From: an uncultured Clostridia bacterium
GTDB taxonomy: Bacteria; Bacillota; Clostridia; Christensenellales; Aristaeellaceae
DNA: 8,471 nucleotides
Reading direction: 5' to 3'
Assembly: GCA_944363005.1 (NCBI GenBank)
Contig: CALVTV010000287.1
Location: 1 to 8,471, forward strand
Shown: positions 1-5,612 of the stretch, one piece after another
Position numbering within the stretch: position 1 is the first letter of the stretch
Layout: the number at the start of each line of letters is the position of its first letter
Notes under the pieces: model-generated
Seen by the model: the letters and a program-made list of their open reading frames with translations, nothing else
Told to the model about the DNA's origin: nothing
The model's database searches: none
Made by a program: the position numbers and the translations under genes

Positions 1-545
1 TTGAGATAATCAAGCCCCGTCGGGTGCTCCCCGTCGAGCGTTGTCCCCTCCTCGCACAGCGCCAGGTACTTGCCCCGATGGGCAGAAGAGATGCCGCTGT
101 GCGGATCATCGGAAAAATCCCGAATATGCAGCTCGTAAATGACATCCTCGGGTTCCTTTTTCGGCGCTCTGTCCTCGTTCCATCCCGGCGGATCGGTGCG
201 CGCCAGATCGATGACCATGCTCCTGCGCCCGTTCACGCCGCAAGCCCGGGCATAGGGGTCAGCTGTTCGCCGGCAGATTCCTTCGACCGTCACGTCGTAA
301 TCGTAGTATACGCCGTCCAGATTGCGCCCGTCTTCGTAATGCCACAGGCCGCGTTCGCCGCGCTCAAGCGCCCTTTGCTCGAACGCATCCCCCCAATTGC
401 CATCGCCGTAAAGGTTGAGCACGACGTGCTGTGCTGTAGGCGCCCAAAGGGCAAAGCGCGTTCCCTCCGCACAGCAGGCCGCGCCCAGAGACGCCTCACA
501 GTGAAATTGCTGCCTGAAAGCAGCGCTGTCAAATTGCCGCGTCAT
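1..545 (-). CDS. pulA: Type I pullulanase, N-terminal part (gene runs off the left edge)
   Basis: This frame is open from an ATG at 545 down to base 1 (181 codons, no stop). The product should hydrolyse alpha-1,6 branch points in glycogen, starch or pullulan (GH13 family). No signal peptide is visible, so it is probably cytoplasmic. Residues about 20-100 look like a CBM48-type beta-sandwich (GTRFALWAPTAQHV, then DGVYYDYDVTV). They are followed by the family-typical DPYARACGVNGRRSMVIDL (96-114) and YELHIRDFS (137-145), the entry to the catalytic barrel. The YNWGYDP motif and catalytic residues would lie beyond the window. Compared with Bacillus AmyX it begins almost directly at the CBM48-like domain, lacking the extra N-terminal domain. 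A GGGGGGA stretch lies about 10 bases upstream of the ATG, and a promoter lies at 596-624. The family assignment is by recognition of these motifs; completeness of the gene cannot be judged. Confidence 0.88.
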   Translation of the reverse strand, partial: MTRQFDSAAFRQQFHCEASLGAACCAEGTRFALWAPTAQHVVLNLYGDGNWGDAFEQRALERGERGLWHYEDGRNLDGVYYDYDVTVEGICRRTADPYARACGVNGRRSMVIDLARTDPPGWNEDRAPKKEPEDVIYELHIRDFSDDPHSGISSAHRGKYLALCEEGTTLDGEHPTGLDYL

Positions 546-595
546 GCCTGCATTTCCCCCCGGCCATGCGTTCCCACGCTTCCATTTTCTCCCGT

Positions 596-624
596 AGTAT
601 ACTGGTTTTGCGTTTCCCCGTCAA
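596..624 (-). promoter_or_regulatory. Sigma-A type promoter of pulA
   Basis: Read on the minus strand, TTGACG (624-619) and TATACT (601-596) are separated by exactly 17 bases. Each hexamer is close to consensus. Transcription would start near 589, giving a leader of about 44 bases before the pulA ATG at 545. This implies that pulA is transcribed independently of pgi. Confidence 0.75.
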
Positions 625-709
625 GTTTGATCTTTCGGCTTTTGCGCAACAACGCGCGGTTCTTTTTTCTTTTGGACAACTCGCTCTTGCGCGCCGCGGA
701 ACAAGATTG

Positions 710-735
710 GGCCGCCACACTTGCGTGCAGCGGCC
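710..735 (-). terminator. Hairpin downstream of pgi, probable transcript 3' end
   Basis: On the minus strand, GGCCGC (735-730) pairs with GCGGCC (715-710). The helix continues inward through two G-U wobbles and three Watson-Crick pairs to a GCAA tetraloop, giving 11 pairs. On the plus strand the two wobble positions become C-A mismatches, so the structure is better as minus-strand RNA, the direction of pgi. It begins 45 bases after the pgi stop. The following bases (CAATCTTGTT) are only moderately U-rich, so it may be a weak intrinsic terminator or a 3'-end stabilising hairpin. Confidence 0.5.
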
Positions 736-779
736 GTGTTTTGATGCTGATTTGCGTCAAAGTTCCGTCGTTTTCAAGT

Positions 780-2117
780 TTACAGTCTCGCCTCAAGCTC
801 GGCGCGGCGGGCTTCATAGCCCGGCTTGCCCAGCAGCGCAAACATGTTCTTCTTGTACGCCTCCACGCCCGGCTGATCGAACGGATTGACGCCGAGCAGG
901 TAGCCGGACAGACCGCAGGCCTTCTCAAAGAAGTAAACCAAATAGCCAAAGTGATAGGCGTCCGCCTGATCGATCTCCACGATGATGTTCGGCGTGCCGC
1001 CGTCCATGTGCGCCATGAGCGTGCCCTGATAGGCCTTGGAGTTGACAAACTGCACGCTCTTGCCCGCCAGGTAGTTCAGGCCGTCGATGTCCTCTTCGGC
1101 CTCCTCAATGTATGCCTCCGAGCGCGGGTTTTTCACCCAGATCACCGTCTCGAACAGATTGCGGCTTCCATCCTGAATGAACTGGCCGATGGAATGCAGA
1201 TCGGTGGAGAAGTTCGCCGCCGTCGGGAAGATGCCCTTGTGGTCCTTGCCCTCGCTCTCCGCGAAGAGCTGCTTGAACCACTCGCCCATCATCAGCAGCG
1301 CCGGCTCGTAGTTGACCAGAATCTCCGTGGTCTTGCCCTTGCGGTAGAGGATATTGCGCAGAGCCGCGTACTGGAACGACGGATTCGTCTCCATATTGCC
1401 CTCTTTGCAAACCTCGCGCGCCTCGGCGGCGCCGTGCATCATCTGTTCGATGTCAATGCCCGCGGCCGCGATGGGCAACAGGCCGACCGCCGTCAGCACA
1501 GAGAAGCGGCCGCCCACGTCATCCGGGACGACGAACGTCTCATATCCCTCGGCATCGCTGAGCGCCTTGAGCGCGCCGCGCGCCTTGTCCGTCGTGGCAT
1601 AAATGCGCGCTTTGGCGCCCTCTTTGCCATACTTCTTTTCGAGCAGCTTCTTGAAGATGCGGAAAGCGATAGCCGGTTCGGTCGTCGTTCCGGATTTGGA
1701 GATGATATTCACGGAGAAATCGCGCTCGCCAATGATCGCCACAACATCGTTCAGGTAGGAAGAGGAGATGTTGTTGGCGACGAAGTAAATCTCCGGAATG
1801 CCCTTTTCGCGCACGCCGTTATACATCTGGCCCTTGCAGAACTCAATGGCCGCGCGCGCGCCCAGATACGAACCGCCGATGCCGATCACCACGAGCACAT
1901 CGCTGTCCCCCTGGATCTTCTTGGCCGCTTTTTGAATGCGCGCAAATTCCTCGCGGTCGTAGTTGACGGGCAAATCGAGCCAGCCGAGGAAGTCGTTGCC
2001 AGCGCCTTTGCGGGAAAGCAGCACGCCGTTCACCGTATCCATCAGCGCGGCCATATTGCTCAATTCGTTTTCCTTTACAAAGCCGGAAACCCCGGTCATT
2101 TTCAGATTCATGCCCAT
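780..2117 (-). CDS. pgi: Glucose-6-phosphate isomerase
   Basis: Interconverts glucose-6-phosphate and fructose-6-phosphate in the cytoplasm (glycolysis and gluconeogenesis). The protein has 445 residues, normal for the short Bacillus/Clostridium type. Two SIS-like sugar-phosphate folds are recognisable: IGIGGSYLGARA at 78-89 and NIISKSGTTTEPAIAF at 137-152. The two family signatures are present: DDVGGRFSVLTAVGL (199-213) and GYLLGVNPFDQPGVEAYK, ending at Lys422. By analogy with characterised enzymes, the catalytic residues should be Glu287 in AESEGK, His308 in FSTDLHSIGQ and Lys422. The frame is open to an ATG at 2156, but the ATG at 2117 is preferred because AGGAG lies 10 bases upstream and the extra 13 residues look unlike the family. 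An ATG two codons later (2111) is also possible. A promoter lies at 2171-2199. All key motifs are intact. Confidence 0.96.
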   Translation of the reverse strand: MGMNLKMTGVSGFVKENELSNMAALMDTVNGVLLSRKGAGNDFLGWLDLPVNYDREEFARIQKAAKKIQGDSDVLVVIGIGGSYLGARAAIEFCKGQMYNGVREKGIPEIYFVANNISSSYLNDVVAIIGERDFSVNIISKSGTTTEPAIAFRIFKKLLEKKYGKEGAKARIYATTDKARGALKALSDAEGYETFVVPDDVGGRFSVLTAVGLLPIAAAGIDIEQMMHGAAEAREVCKEGNMETNPSFQYAALRNILYRKGKTTEILVNYEPALLMMGEWFKQLFAESEGKDHKGIFPTAANFSTDLHSIGQFIQDGSRNLFETVIWVKNPRSEAYIEEAEEDIDGLNYLAGKSVQFVNSKAYQGTLMAHMDGGTPNIIVEIDQADAYHFGYLVYFFEKACGLSGYLLGVNPFDQPGVEAYKKNMFALLGKPGYEARRAELEARL

Positions 2118-2127
2118 GCGTATCGCA

Positions 2128-2132
2128 CTCCT
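2128..2132 (-). promoter_or_regulatory. Ribosome binding site that decides the pgi start
   Basis: AGGAG on the minus strand, 10 bases before the ATG at 2117. The in-frame upstream ATG at 2156 lies inside an inverted repeat only a few bases after the predicted transcription start and has no such motif, so 2117 is the better start. Confidence 0.6.
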
Positions 2133-2140
2133 GTCTTCTT

Positions 2141-2156
2141 TTGCCTTGGAAGGCAA
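2141..2156. repeat. Inverted repeat in the pgi 5' leader, candidate operator
   Basis: TTGCCTT and AAGGCAA are perfect 7-base arms around a 2-base centre (GG on plus). The repeat begins about 8 bases after the predicted pgi transcription start and ends before the ribosome binding site. A 2-base loop is poor for RNA, so a DNA-binding site for a dimeric repressor is more likely than a riboregulator. On the plus strand it is followed by GTTTTT and could form a short hairpin terminator, but no plus-strand gene precedes it. The regulator is unknown. Confidence 0.4.
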
Positions 2157-2170
2157 GTTTTTCTGCCTCC

Positions 2171-2199
2171 ATTATAAAACCACGCGGCAACGAATACAA
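2171..2199 (-). promoter_or_regulatory. Sigma-A type promoter of pgi
   Basis: On the minus strand a perfect TATAAT (2176-2171) lies 17 bases after TTGTAT (2199-2194). The -35 box is weak (TTG only), while the -10 is consensus. The predicted start is near 2164, giving a leader of about 47 bases. It lies in the 110-base gap after the ZIP gene, so pgi can be transcribed on its own. Confidence 0.65.
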
Positions 2200-2227
2200 G
2201 GGGGTTTCTTCGCTTCCGCGCGTTTTC

Positions 2228-2998
2228 TCAGCCCAGGGCAAGGTCCAACGCCATCATCAGCACGTAGCCCGCCATCGTGCAAAGCACACCCAAGCGCGAC
2301 TTCGCAGCCTGGGGAATCATCTCCTCGACGACCACAAGCATCATGGCTCCAGCGGCAAACGCCATCATCAGCGGCATAACCGGGCGGATGGACGCCGCCG
2401 CCAGGACCACCAGCACACCAAATATCGGTTCCACAACCCCGGAGAGCACGCCGATTGCAAAACTGCGCGCCCGGCTCATCCCGCTCTGGCGCAGCGGAAG
2501 CGAAATGGCCGCTCCCTCAGGCAGGTTTTGAATGCCAATCCCCAAGGCCAAAGCAGCTGCAGCGGCAAAGCCCAGGCCTCCGTCCTGCACAGCGATGGCA
2601 AAAGCCAGGCCGACCGCCATACCCTCCGGTATGTTGTGCAGCGTCACCGCCGTGATCATCAGCGCACGCCTGCGCGCTTCCTCCGCCTGATCCACCTGCC
2701 GCCGGGCTCTCAGGCGCATCGTCAACACATCCAGCGCCAGAATGGCTACAACCCCCAGCACAAAGCCGACCGTCAGGGTCAGAAACGGCACGCCGCCCGC
2801 CTGCTCCACTTGTTCCACCGCAGGCACCAACAGGCTGAACACCGACGCCGCCGACATCACGCCCGCCGCAAAGCCCAGGCAGGCTCTTTCCGTCCGTTCC
2901 GCAATGCTCCTGCGAAAGAAAAACACCAGCGCCGCGCCCAAAGACGTCATCAGGAACGTAAACATCGTCCCGTACGCAGCCCAGATTACACCCTTCAT
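2228..2998 (-). CDS. ZIP-family divalent metal transporter (ZupT/GufA-like)
   Basis: A membrane protein of 256 residues that should move Zn, Fe or Mn into the cytoplasm. It has about eight hydrophobic segments, with an N-terminal one at about 4-28 (AAYGTMFTFLMTSLGAALVFF). The ZIP metal-site motifs are present: HNIPEGMAVG (121-130) in TM4 and QNLPEGAAISLPL (157-169) in TM5. Further acidic residues sit in VVEPIFG (188-194) and VVVEEMIPQA (222-231). A charged loop at about 95-112 (RLRARRQVDQAEEARRR) separates TM3 and TM4; it is short and lacks the His-rich stretch of many ZIPs. The frame is open much further upstream, but the ATG at 2998 is chosen because GAGGTGA lies just before it and the extension is unlike the family and overlaps the divergent regulator gene. 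Metal specificity cannot be read from sequence. Divergence from a DtxR-family regulator suggests Mn or Fe. I could not identify a convincing promoter in the 125-base gap for this gene. Confidence 0.9.
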   Translation of the reverse strand: MKGVIWAAYGTMFTFLMTSLGAALVFFFRRSIAERTERACLGFAAGVMSAASVFSLLVPAVEQVEQAGGVPFLTLTVGFVLGVVAILALDVLTMRLRARRQVDQAEEARRRALMITAVTLHNIPEGMAVGLAFAIAVQDGGLGFAAAAALALGIGIQNLPEGAAISLPLRQSGMSRARSFAIGVLSGVVEPIFGVLVVLAAASIRPVMPLMMAFAAGAMMLVVVEEMIPQAAKSRLGVLCTMAGYVLMMALDLALG

Positions 2999-3058
2999 CG
3001 AATCACCTCGCCCCCATCGTATGCCGAAGGAAAACGGGGTGTTCGCTAGCACGCAGGA

Positions 3059-3087
3059 TTGCGGCGCGCAGAAAAATATGTTATACT
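3059..3087 (+). promoter_or_regulatory. Promoter of the DtxR/MntR-family gene
   Basis: TTGCGG (3059-3064) and TATACT (3082-3087) with a 17-base spacer. The -35 box is weak and the -10 good. Predicted start near 3094, leader about 30 bases. No clear DtxR/MntR-type palindrome was found over this promoter; ATGCCG (3021-3026) and CGGCAT (3092-3097) form only a 6-base distant inverted repeat. Confidence 0.55.
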
Positions 3088-3123
3088 GATACGGCATTCC
3101 AACCGGCGTCAGGAGGTATTGCC

Positions 3124-3495
3124 ATGGCCGTATCCGAAGCCATTGAAAACTATCTGGAGACGATCTACATCCTTTCCTTGCAGCAAAACGAGGTGCATGC
3201 CGTCGATGTATGCGCCTATCTGTCCTATTCCAGGCCAACTGTTTCCATTGTGCTGCGCCAGATGCGGGAAAATGGGCTGGTGACGGTCGATGACCTGAAC
3301 CACATCCACCTGACGGAGGAAGGCCAGCGCATCGCCTCCGCAATCTATGAACGCCATACGCTCATCAGCGAGCTGCTCGTCTCCCTGGGCGTAAGCCGCG
3401 AGACTGCCGTCCGCGACGCCTGCAAGATTGAGCACGATTTGAGCGAAGAGACGTTTGAGGCGCTCAAGCGCCACGCGGCGAACCACCGTTCCTGA
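3124..3495 (+). CDS. DtxR/MntR-family metal-dependent transcriptional regulator
   Basis: A 123-residue winged-helix repressor. Residues 1-60 form the DNA-binding domain, with the helix-turn-helix around VDVCAYLSYSRPTVSIVLRQM (27-47) and the wing at HIHLTEEG (60-67). The rest is the dimerisation and metal-binding domain. There is no SH3-like third domain, as in B. subtilis MntR, but it is about 19 residues shorter than that 142-residue protein. Aligned by eye to known family members, the metal ligands are Asn9, Glu12, His78, Cys100, Glu103 and His104. Cys100 matches DtxR rather than MntR, and Asn9 matches neither the MntR Asp nor the DtxR Met. AGGAGG lies 7 bases before the ATG. It is divergent from the ZIP gene, a probable target, and its 3' end overlaps the end of the convergent lysR gene by 32 bases. 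Mn or Fe sensing is inferred from the family. Confidence 0.9.
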   Translation: MAVSEAIENYLETIYILSLQQNEVHAVDVCAYLSYSRPTVSIVLRQMRENGLVTVDDLNHIHLTEEGQRIASAIYERHTLISELLVSLGVSRETAVRDACKIEHDLSEETFEALKRHAANHRS

Positions 3496-4411
3496 CGGTT
3501 TCATCCTGCATGCTGCCCACCACGCGGTGCAGAATTTCCAGGTACTTCTCCCCCAAAACGGTAGGCCGGTAATCCCTGTGCGTGATGACCCCGATGCGGA
3601 TGACCTCGTCCACCTCCAGCGGAATGGAAATGATATCCTCGCCGCGCAAATACGACGGACAGATCCCCGAAGAGATCGTATATCCGTCCGTTCCGACCAT
3701 CAGGTCGATGATCGTGCCCTTGTCGGTGACCTTGATGCTCTTGTCGTGATTGAGCGTGGAGAGGATCTCCTCTGAAAAGTAGAAGGCATTCTGGTCGCCC
3801 TGTTCATAGGTGAGGCAGGGCAGCGGTTCCAAATCCACCAGCGTAACGCTGGCTTTCCCGGCCAAGGGGTTGTTTCGTCCAACGAAGATGTGCGGGCGCG
3901 CCGAAAACAGTTCCGAAAAGACGAGATTGGCCTCCCGCAGCATTTTGAGAATCACCGCCTCGTTGAAGCGGCACAGATAGATGACCCCCATCTCACTGCG
4001 CAGCGTGCGCACGTCGTTGATGGTGTCATACGTCTTGCCTTCGCGCAGCGTAAATTCATACGCCTCGCCGCCCTGCACGCGCACCAGCTCAACGAACGCG
4101 CTGGAGGTAAACGAATAGTGTTGCGTGGACACCGAAAAACGCTGGCGCACCGAGGCGCGGTTGATGTACTTGTCCTCGATGAGCGCCGCCTGCTGCACAA
4201 CCTGCCGGGCATAGCCCAAAAACTCCGCGCCCTCGGGCGTGATGAGAATACCCCGGCTGTTGCGCATGAAGATCGCCGTCCCGGTCTCCGTCTCCAGTTC
4301 GTGCACAGCTGCCGACAGGCTGGGCTGCGAGATGAACAGCGATTTCGCCGCCTCGGTGATCGACCCTTTATCCGCAACTTCAATGACATATTTAAGCTGC
4401 TGTAGCGTCAT
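3464..4411 (-). CDS. LysR-type transcriptional regulator, likely controls metNIQ
   Basis: A 315-residue protein with an N-terminal winged helix-turn-helix (residues about 3-60: GSITEAAKSLFISQPSLSAAVHELE, then NSRGILITPEG). A linker helix follows, then a periplasmic-binding-protein-like effector domain (about 90-300). The opening MTLQQLKYVIEVA is typical of a Firmicute LysR group often found beside amino acid or sulfur-compound transporters. The frame is open to an ATG at 4426, but the ATG at 4411 has GGAGG 8 bases upstream and gives the usual N-terminus. The gene is divergent from metN with a shared 193-base control region containing a LysR-type palindrome, so activation of metNIQ and autoregulation are likely. 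The ligand is unknown; methionine or a sulfur-pathway metabolite such as homocysteine or O-acetylserine would fit the context. Its last 32 bases overlap the end of the DtxR-family gene on the other strand. Confidence 0.92.
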   Translation of the reverse strand: MTLQQLKYVIEVADKGSITEAAKSLFISQPSLSAAVHELETETGTAIFMRNSRGILITPEGAEFLGYARQVVQQAALIEDKYINRASVRQRFSVSTQHYSFTSSAFVELVRVQGGEAYEFTLREGKTYDTINDVRTLRSEMGVIYLCRFNEAVILKMLREANLVFSELFSARPHIFVGRNNPLAGKASVTLVDLEPLPCLTYEQGDQNAFYFSEEILSTLNHDKSIKVTDKGTIIDLMVGTDGYTISSGICPSYLRGEDIISIPLEVDEVIRIGVITHRDYRPTVLGEKYLEILHRVVGSMQDETVRNGGSPRGA

Positions 4412-4419
4412 GACGCTCG

Positions 4420-4424
4420 CCTCC
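4420..4424 (-). promoter_or_regulatory. Ribosome binding site that decides the lysR start
   Basis: GGAGG on the minus strand, 8 bases before the ATG at 4411. The upstream in-frame ATG (4426) overlaps this motif and has only GGGAG one base before it, so 4411 is preferred. Confidence 0.65.
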
Positions 4425-4426
4425 AT

Positions 4427-4456
4427 GCTCCCACCGCCTGGCAGGAGCTTTTTTTT
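4427..4456 (+). terminator. Terminator-like hairpin with T-run, antisense to the lysR leader
   Basis: GCTCC (4427-4431) pairs with GGAGC (4444-4448), with an inner CC/GG pair possible, and is followed directly by eight T (4449-4456). This is intrinsic-terminator shape on the plus strand, although the stem is short. No plus-strand gene ends just before it. It could stop transcripts reading through from the DtxR-family gene (which has no obvious terminator) across lysR before they reach the metN promoter. On the minus strand the same bases form a hairpin near the 5' end of the lysR mRNA, just before the ribosome binding site. Confidence 0.45.
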
Positions 4457-4458
4457 CC

Positions 4459-4487
4459 ATTATATCAGTGTTTTGGACGTTTCACAA
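4459..4487 (-). promoter_or_regulatory. Sigma-A type promoter of lysR
   Basis: On the minus strand TTGTGA (4487-4482) and a perfect TATAAT (4464-4459) with a 17-base spacer. Predicted start near 4452, leader about 41 bases to the ATG at 4411. The -35 box lies 6 bases from the palindrome at 4494-4512, so a bound regulator could affect both divergent promoters. Confidence 0.65.
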
Positions 4488-4493
4488 GCCGTT

Positions 4494-4512
4494 CCATAGT
4501 TTTTTCCTATGG
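4494..4512. promoter_or_regulatory. LysR-type operator (MET-box-like palindrome)
   Basis: CCATAG (4494-4499) and CTATGG (4507-4512) are perfect 6-base arms around a 7-base spacer, giving the ATAG-N7-CTAT / T-N11-A geometry of LysR-type sites. The left half ATAGTTT matches the MET-box TATAGTTTnAAACTATA that I recall for streptococcal MtaR/MetR; overall 11 of 16 defined positions agree. The centre (4503) is about 66 bases upstream of the predicted metN start, the classic recognition-site position for LysR activators, and about 51 bases upstream of the predicted lysR start. Confidence 0.65.
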
Positions 4513-4533
4513 CAAGCCATATTTTATCCATCC

Positions 4534-4562
4534 TTGCCTATAATCGGCCCTTCGTGTATAAT
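4534..4562 (+). promoter_or_regulatory. Sigma-A type promoter of metNIQ
   Basis: TTGCCT (4534-4539) and a perfect TATAAT (4557-4562) with a 17-base spacer. Predicted start near 4569, leader about 36 bases, too short for an S-box or T-box riboswitch. A second TATAAT at 4539-4544 lacks a matching -35 and is considered less likely. Confidence 0.65.
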
Positions 4563-4590
4563 ACGTCCTGTTCAAGAATTCACCACACGA

Positions 4591-4596
4591 AAGGAG
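4591..4596 (+). promoter_or_regulatory. Ribosome binding site that decides the metN TTG start
   Basis: AAGGAG followed by 8 bases and TTG at 4605. The in-frame GTG at 4596 overlaps this motif and cannot use it. The in-frame ATG at 4509 lies upstream of the predicted promoter, within the LysR palindrome. Confidence 0.65.
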
Positions 4597-4604
4597 TGGC
4601 CACC

Positions 4605-5612
4605 TTGCCGCTCATTGAGCTAAGACACCTGACCAAGACGTTCAAAGGCAAGACGCAGACCGTCGAGGCGCTGCGCGACATCAACCTTTGTATCGATCAG
4701 GGCGACATTTACGGCATCATCGGCATGTCCGGCGCGGGCAAATCGACGCTCGTGCGATGCATCAACTATTTGGAGCGCCCCACTTCCGGCAACGTGATCA
4801 TCGACGGGAAGGATCTCTCGACGCTCACCCCGAAAGCCCTGCGCCAACTGCGCCAGCAGGTCTCCATGATCTTCCAGCACTTTAACCTGCTGCAACAGCG
4901 GGACGTGCGCGGCAACATCGCCTTCGCGATGGAGATCGCCGGCGCCAAGCGCGCCGACATCGACAAGCGCATTGACGAACTGCTGGAACTCGTCGGCCTG
5001 ACCGAACGCCAGCACAACTACCCCAGCCAGCTTTCCGGCGGCCAGCAACAGCGCGTCGCCATCGCCCGGGCACTGGCGACCAACCCGAAGATCATCCTGT
5101 GCGATGAGGCGACCAGCGCGCTGGACCCGACCACAACGACCTCCATCCTCAATCTGTTGCGGGAGATCAACCAAAAGCTGGGCATCACCATCGTGATCAT
5201 CACCCACGAGATGAGCGTTGTAGAGAGCATCTGCACGCATGTGGCGATCATCGACAACGGCTCGCTCGCGGAACACGGCACGGTGGAATCCGTTTTCTCC
5301 CAGCCCAAATCCAAGGCTGCCAAAAAGCTGATCTTCCGCAAGACAGGGGCGGACGGCGGCATCATCGGAGACCGCATGATTCGCATTGTCTTTGAGGGCA
5401 ACGCCTCCAGCGAACCGGTCATCGCCAGCCTCGTGCTCGAGTGCCACGTTTCGGTCAACATCATGTACGCCGATACGCGCGACGTCGGCGGCAAGGCGTT
5501 CGGCCAAATGATCCTGCAATTGCCGGAAGATAAACTTCAGCAGGAAAAGATCATCTATTACCTGCAAAGCAAGGGACTTCGCGTAGAGGAGGTGGACGGC
5601 GATGCCCATTGA
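4605..5612 (+). CDS. metN: Methionine ABC importer, ATP-binding subunit MetN
   Basis: The ATPase of a D/L-methionine importer, working as a dimer on the inner face of the membrane with MetI. It has 335 residues, close to the usual 340. The ABC motifs are all intact: Walker A GMSGAGKST (40-48), Q-loop Gln91 (IFQHFNLL), signature LSGGQQQRVAIARAL (143-157), Walker B IILCDEATSALD (163-174) and H-loop His201 (ITHEM). The last 70 or so residues (from about MIRIVFEGNASSEPV) form a C-terminal NIL domain, which in MetN proteins binds methionine and inhibits transport when the cell is replete. The TTG start at 4605 gives the normal N-terminus PLIELRHLTKTF and has AAGGAG 8 bases upstream. It is the first gene of metN-metI-metQ, overlaps metI by 11 bases, and is driven by the promoter at 4534-4562. 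Confidence 0.95.
   Translation: MPLIELRHLTKTFKGKTQTVEALRDINLCIDQGDIYGIIGMSGAGKSTLVRCINYLERPTSGNVIIDGKDLSTLTPKALRQLRQQVSMIFQHFNLLQQRDVRGNIAFAMEIAGAKRADIDKRIDELLELVGLTERQHNYPSQLSGGQQQRVAIARALATNPKIILCDEATSALDPTTTTSILNLLREINQKLGITIVIITHEMSVVESICTHVAIIDNGSLAEHGTVESVFSQPKSKAAKKLIFRKTGADGGIIGDRMIRIVFEGNASSEPVIASLVLECHVSVNIMYADTRDVGGKAFGQMILQLPEDKLQQEKIIYYLQSKGLRVEEVDGDAH

Noticed and set aside
529..585. Short minus-strand frame MEAWERMAGGKCRHDAAI overlapping the pulA start, a possible leader peptide
   Set aside because: Its ATG lies about 4 bases after the predicted transcription start with GGGAG only 3 bases away, too tight for normal initiation; no attenuator features.
24..2177. A 717-codon open frame on the plus strand across pulA, the gap and pgi
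   Set aside because: It is antisense to two well-recognised genes and to their gap, has no ribosome binding site, is rich in Arg/Ala/His with no recognisable domain, and is a by-product of GC-rich codon use on the other strand.
2999..3120. DtxR/MntR-type operator in the divergent gap
   Set aside because: Only a distant 6-base inverted repeat (ATGCCG and CGGCAT) was found; it is too short and too widely spaced to call.
3486..3500. ACCGT-N5-ACGGT hairpin as a bidirectional terminator between the DtxR-family gene and lysR
   Set aside because: Only a 5-base stem with no T-run on either side, and it overlaps the end of both genes.
4539..4544. A second TATAAT upstream of metN as an alternative -10
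   Set aside because: At 17-base spacing the -35 would be GCCATA, a poor match; the downstream TATAAT at 4557 has a better -35.
4509..4604. N-terminal extension of metN from the ATG at 4509
   Set aside because: It would start upstream of the predicted promoter, within the LysR palindrome, adds residues unlike MetN, and lacks a ribosome binding site; TTG at 4605 has a good one.
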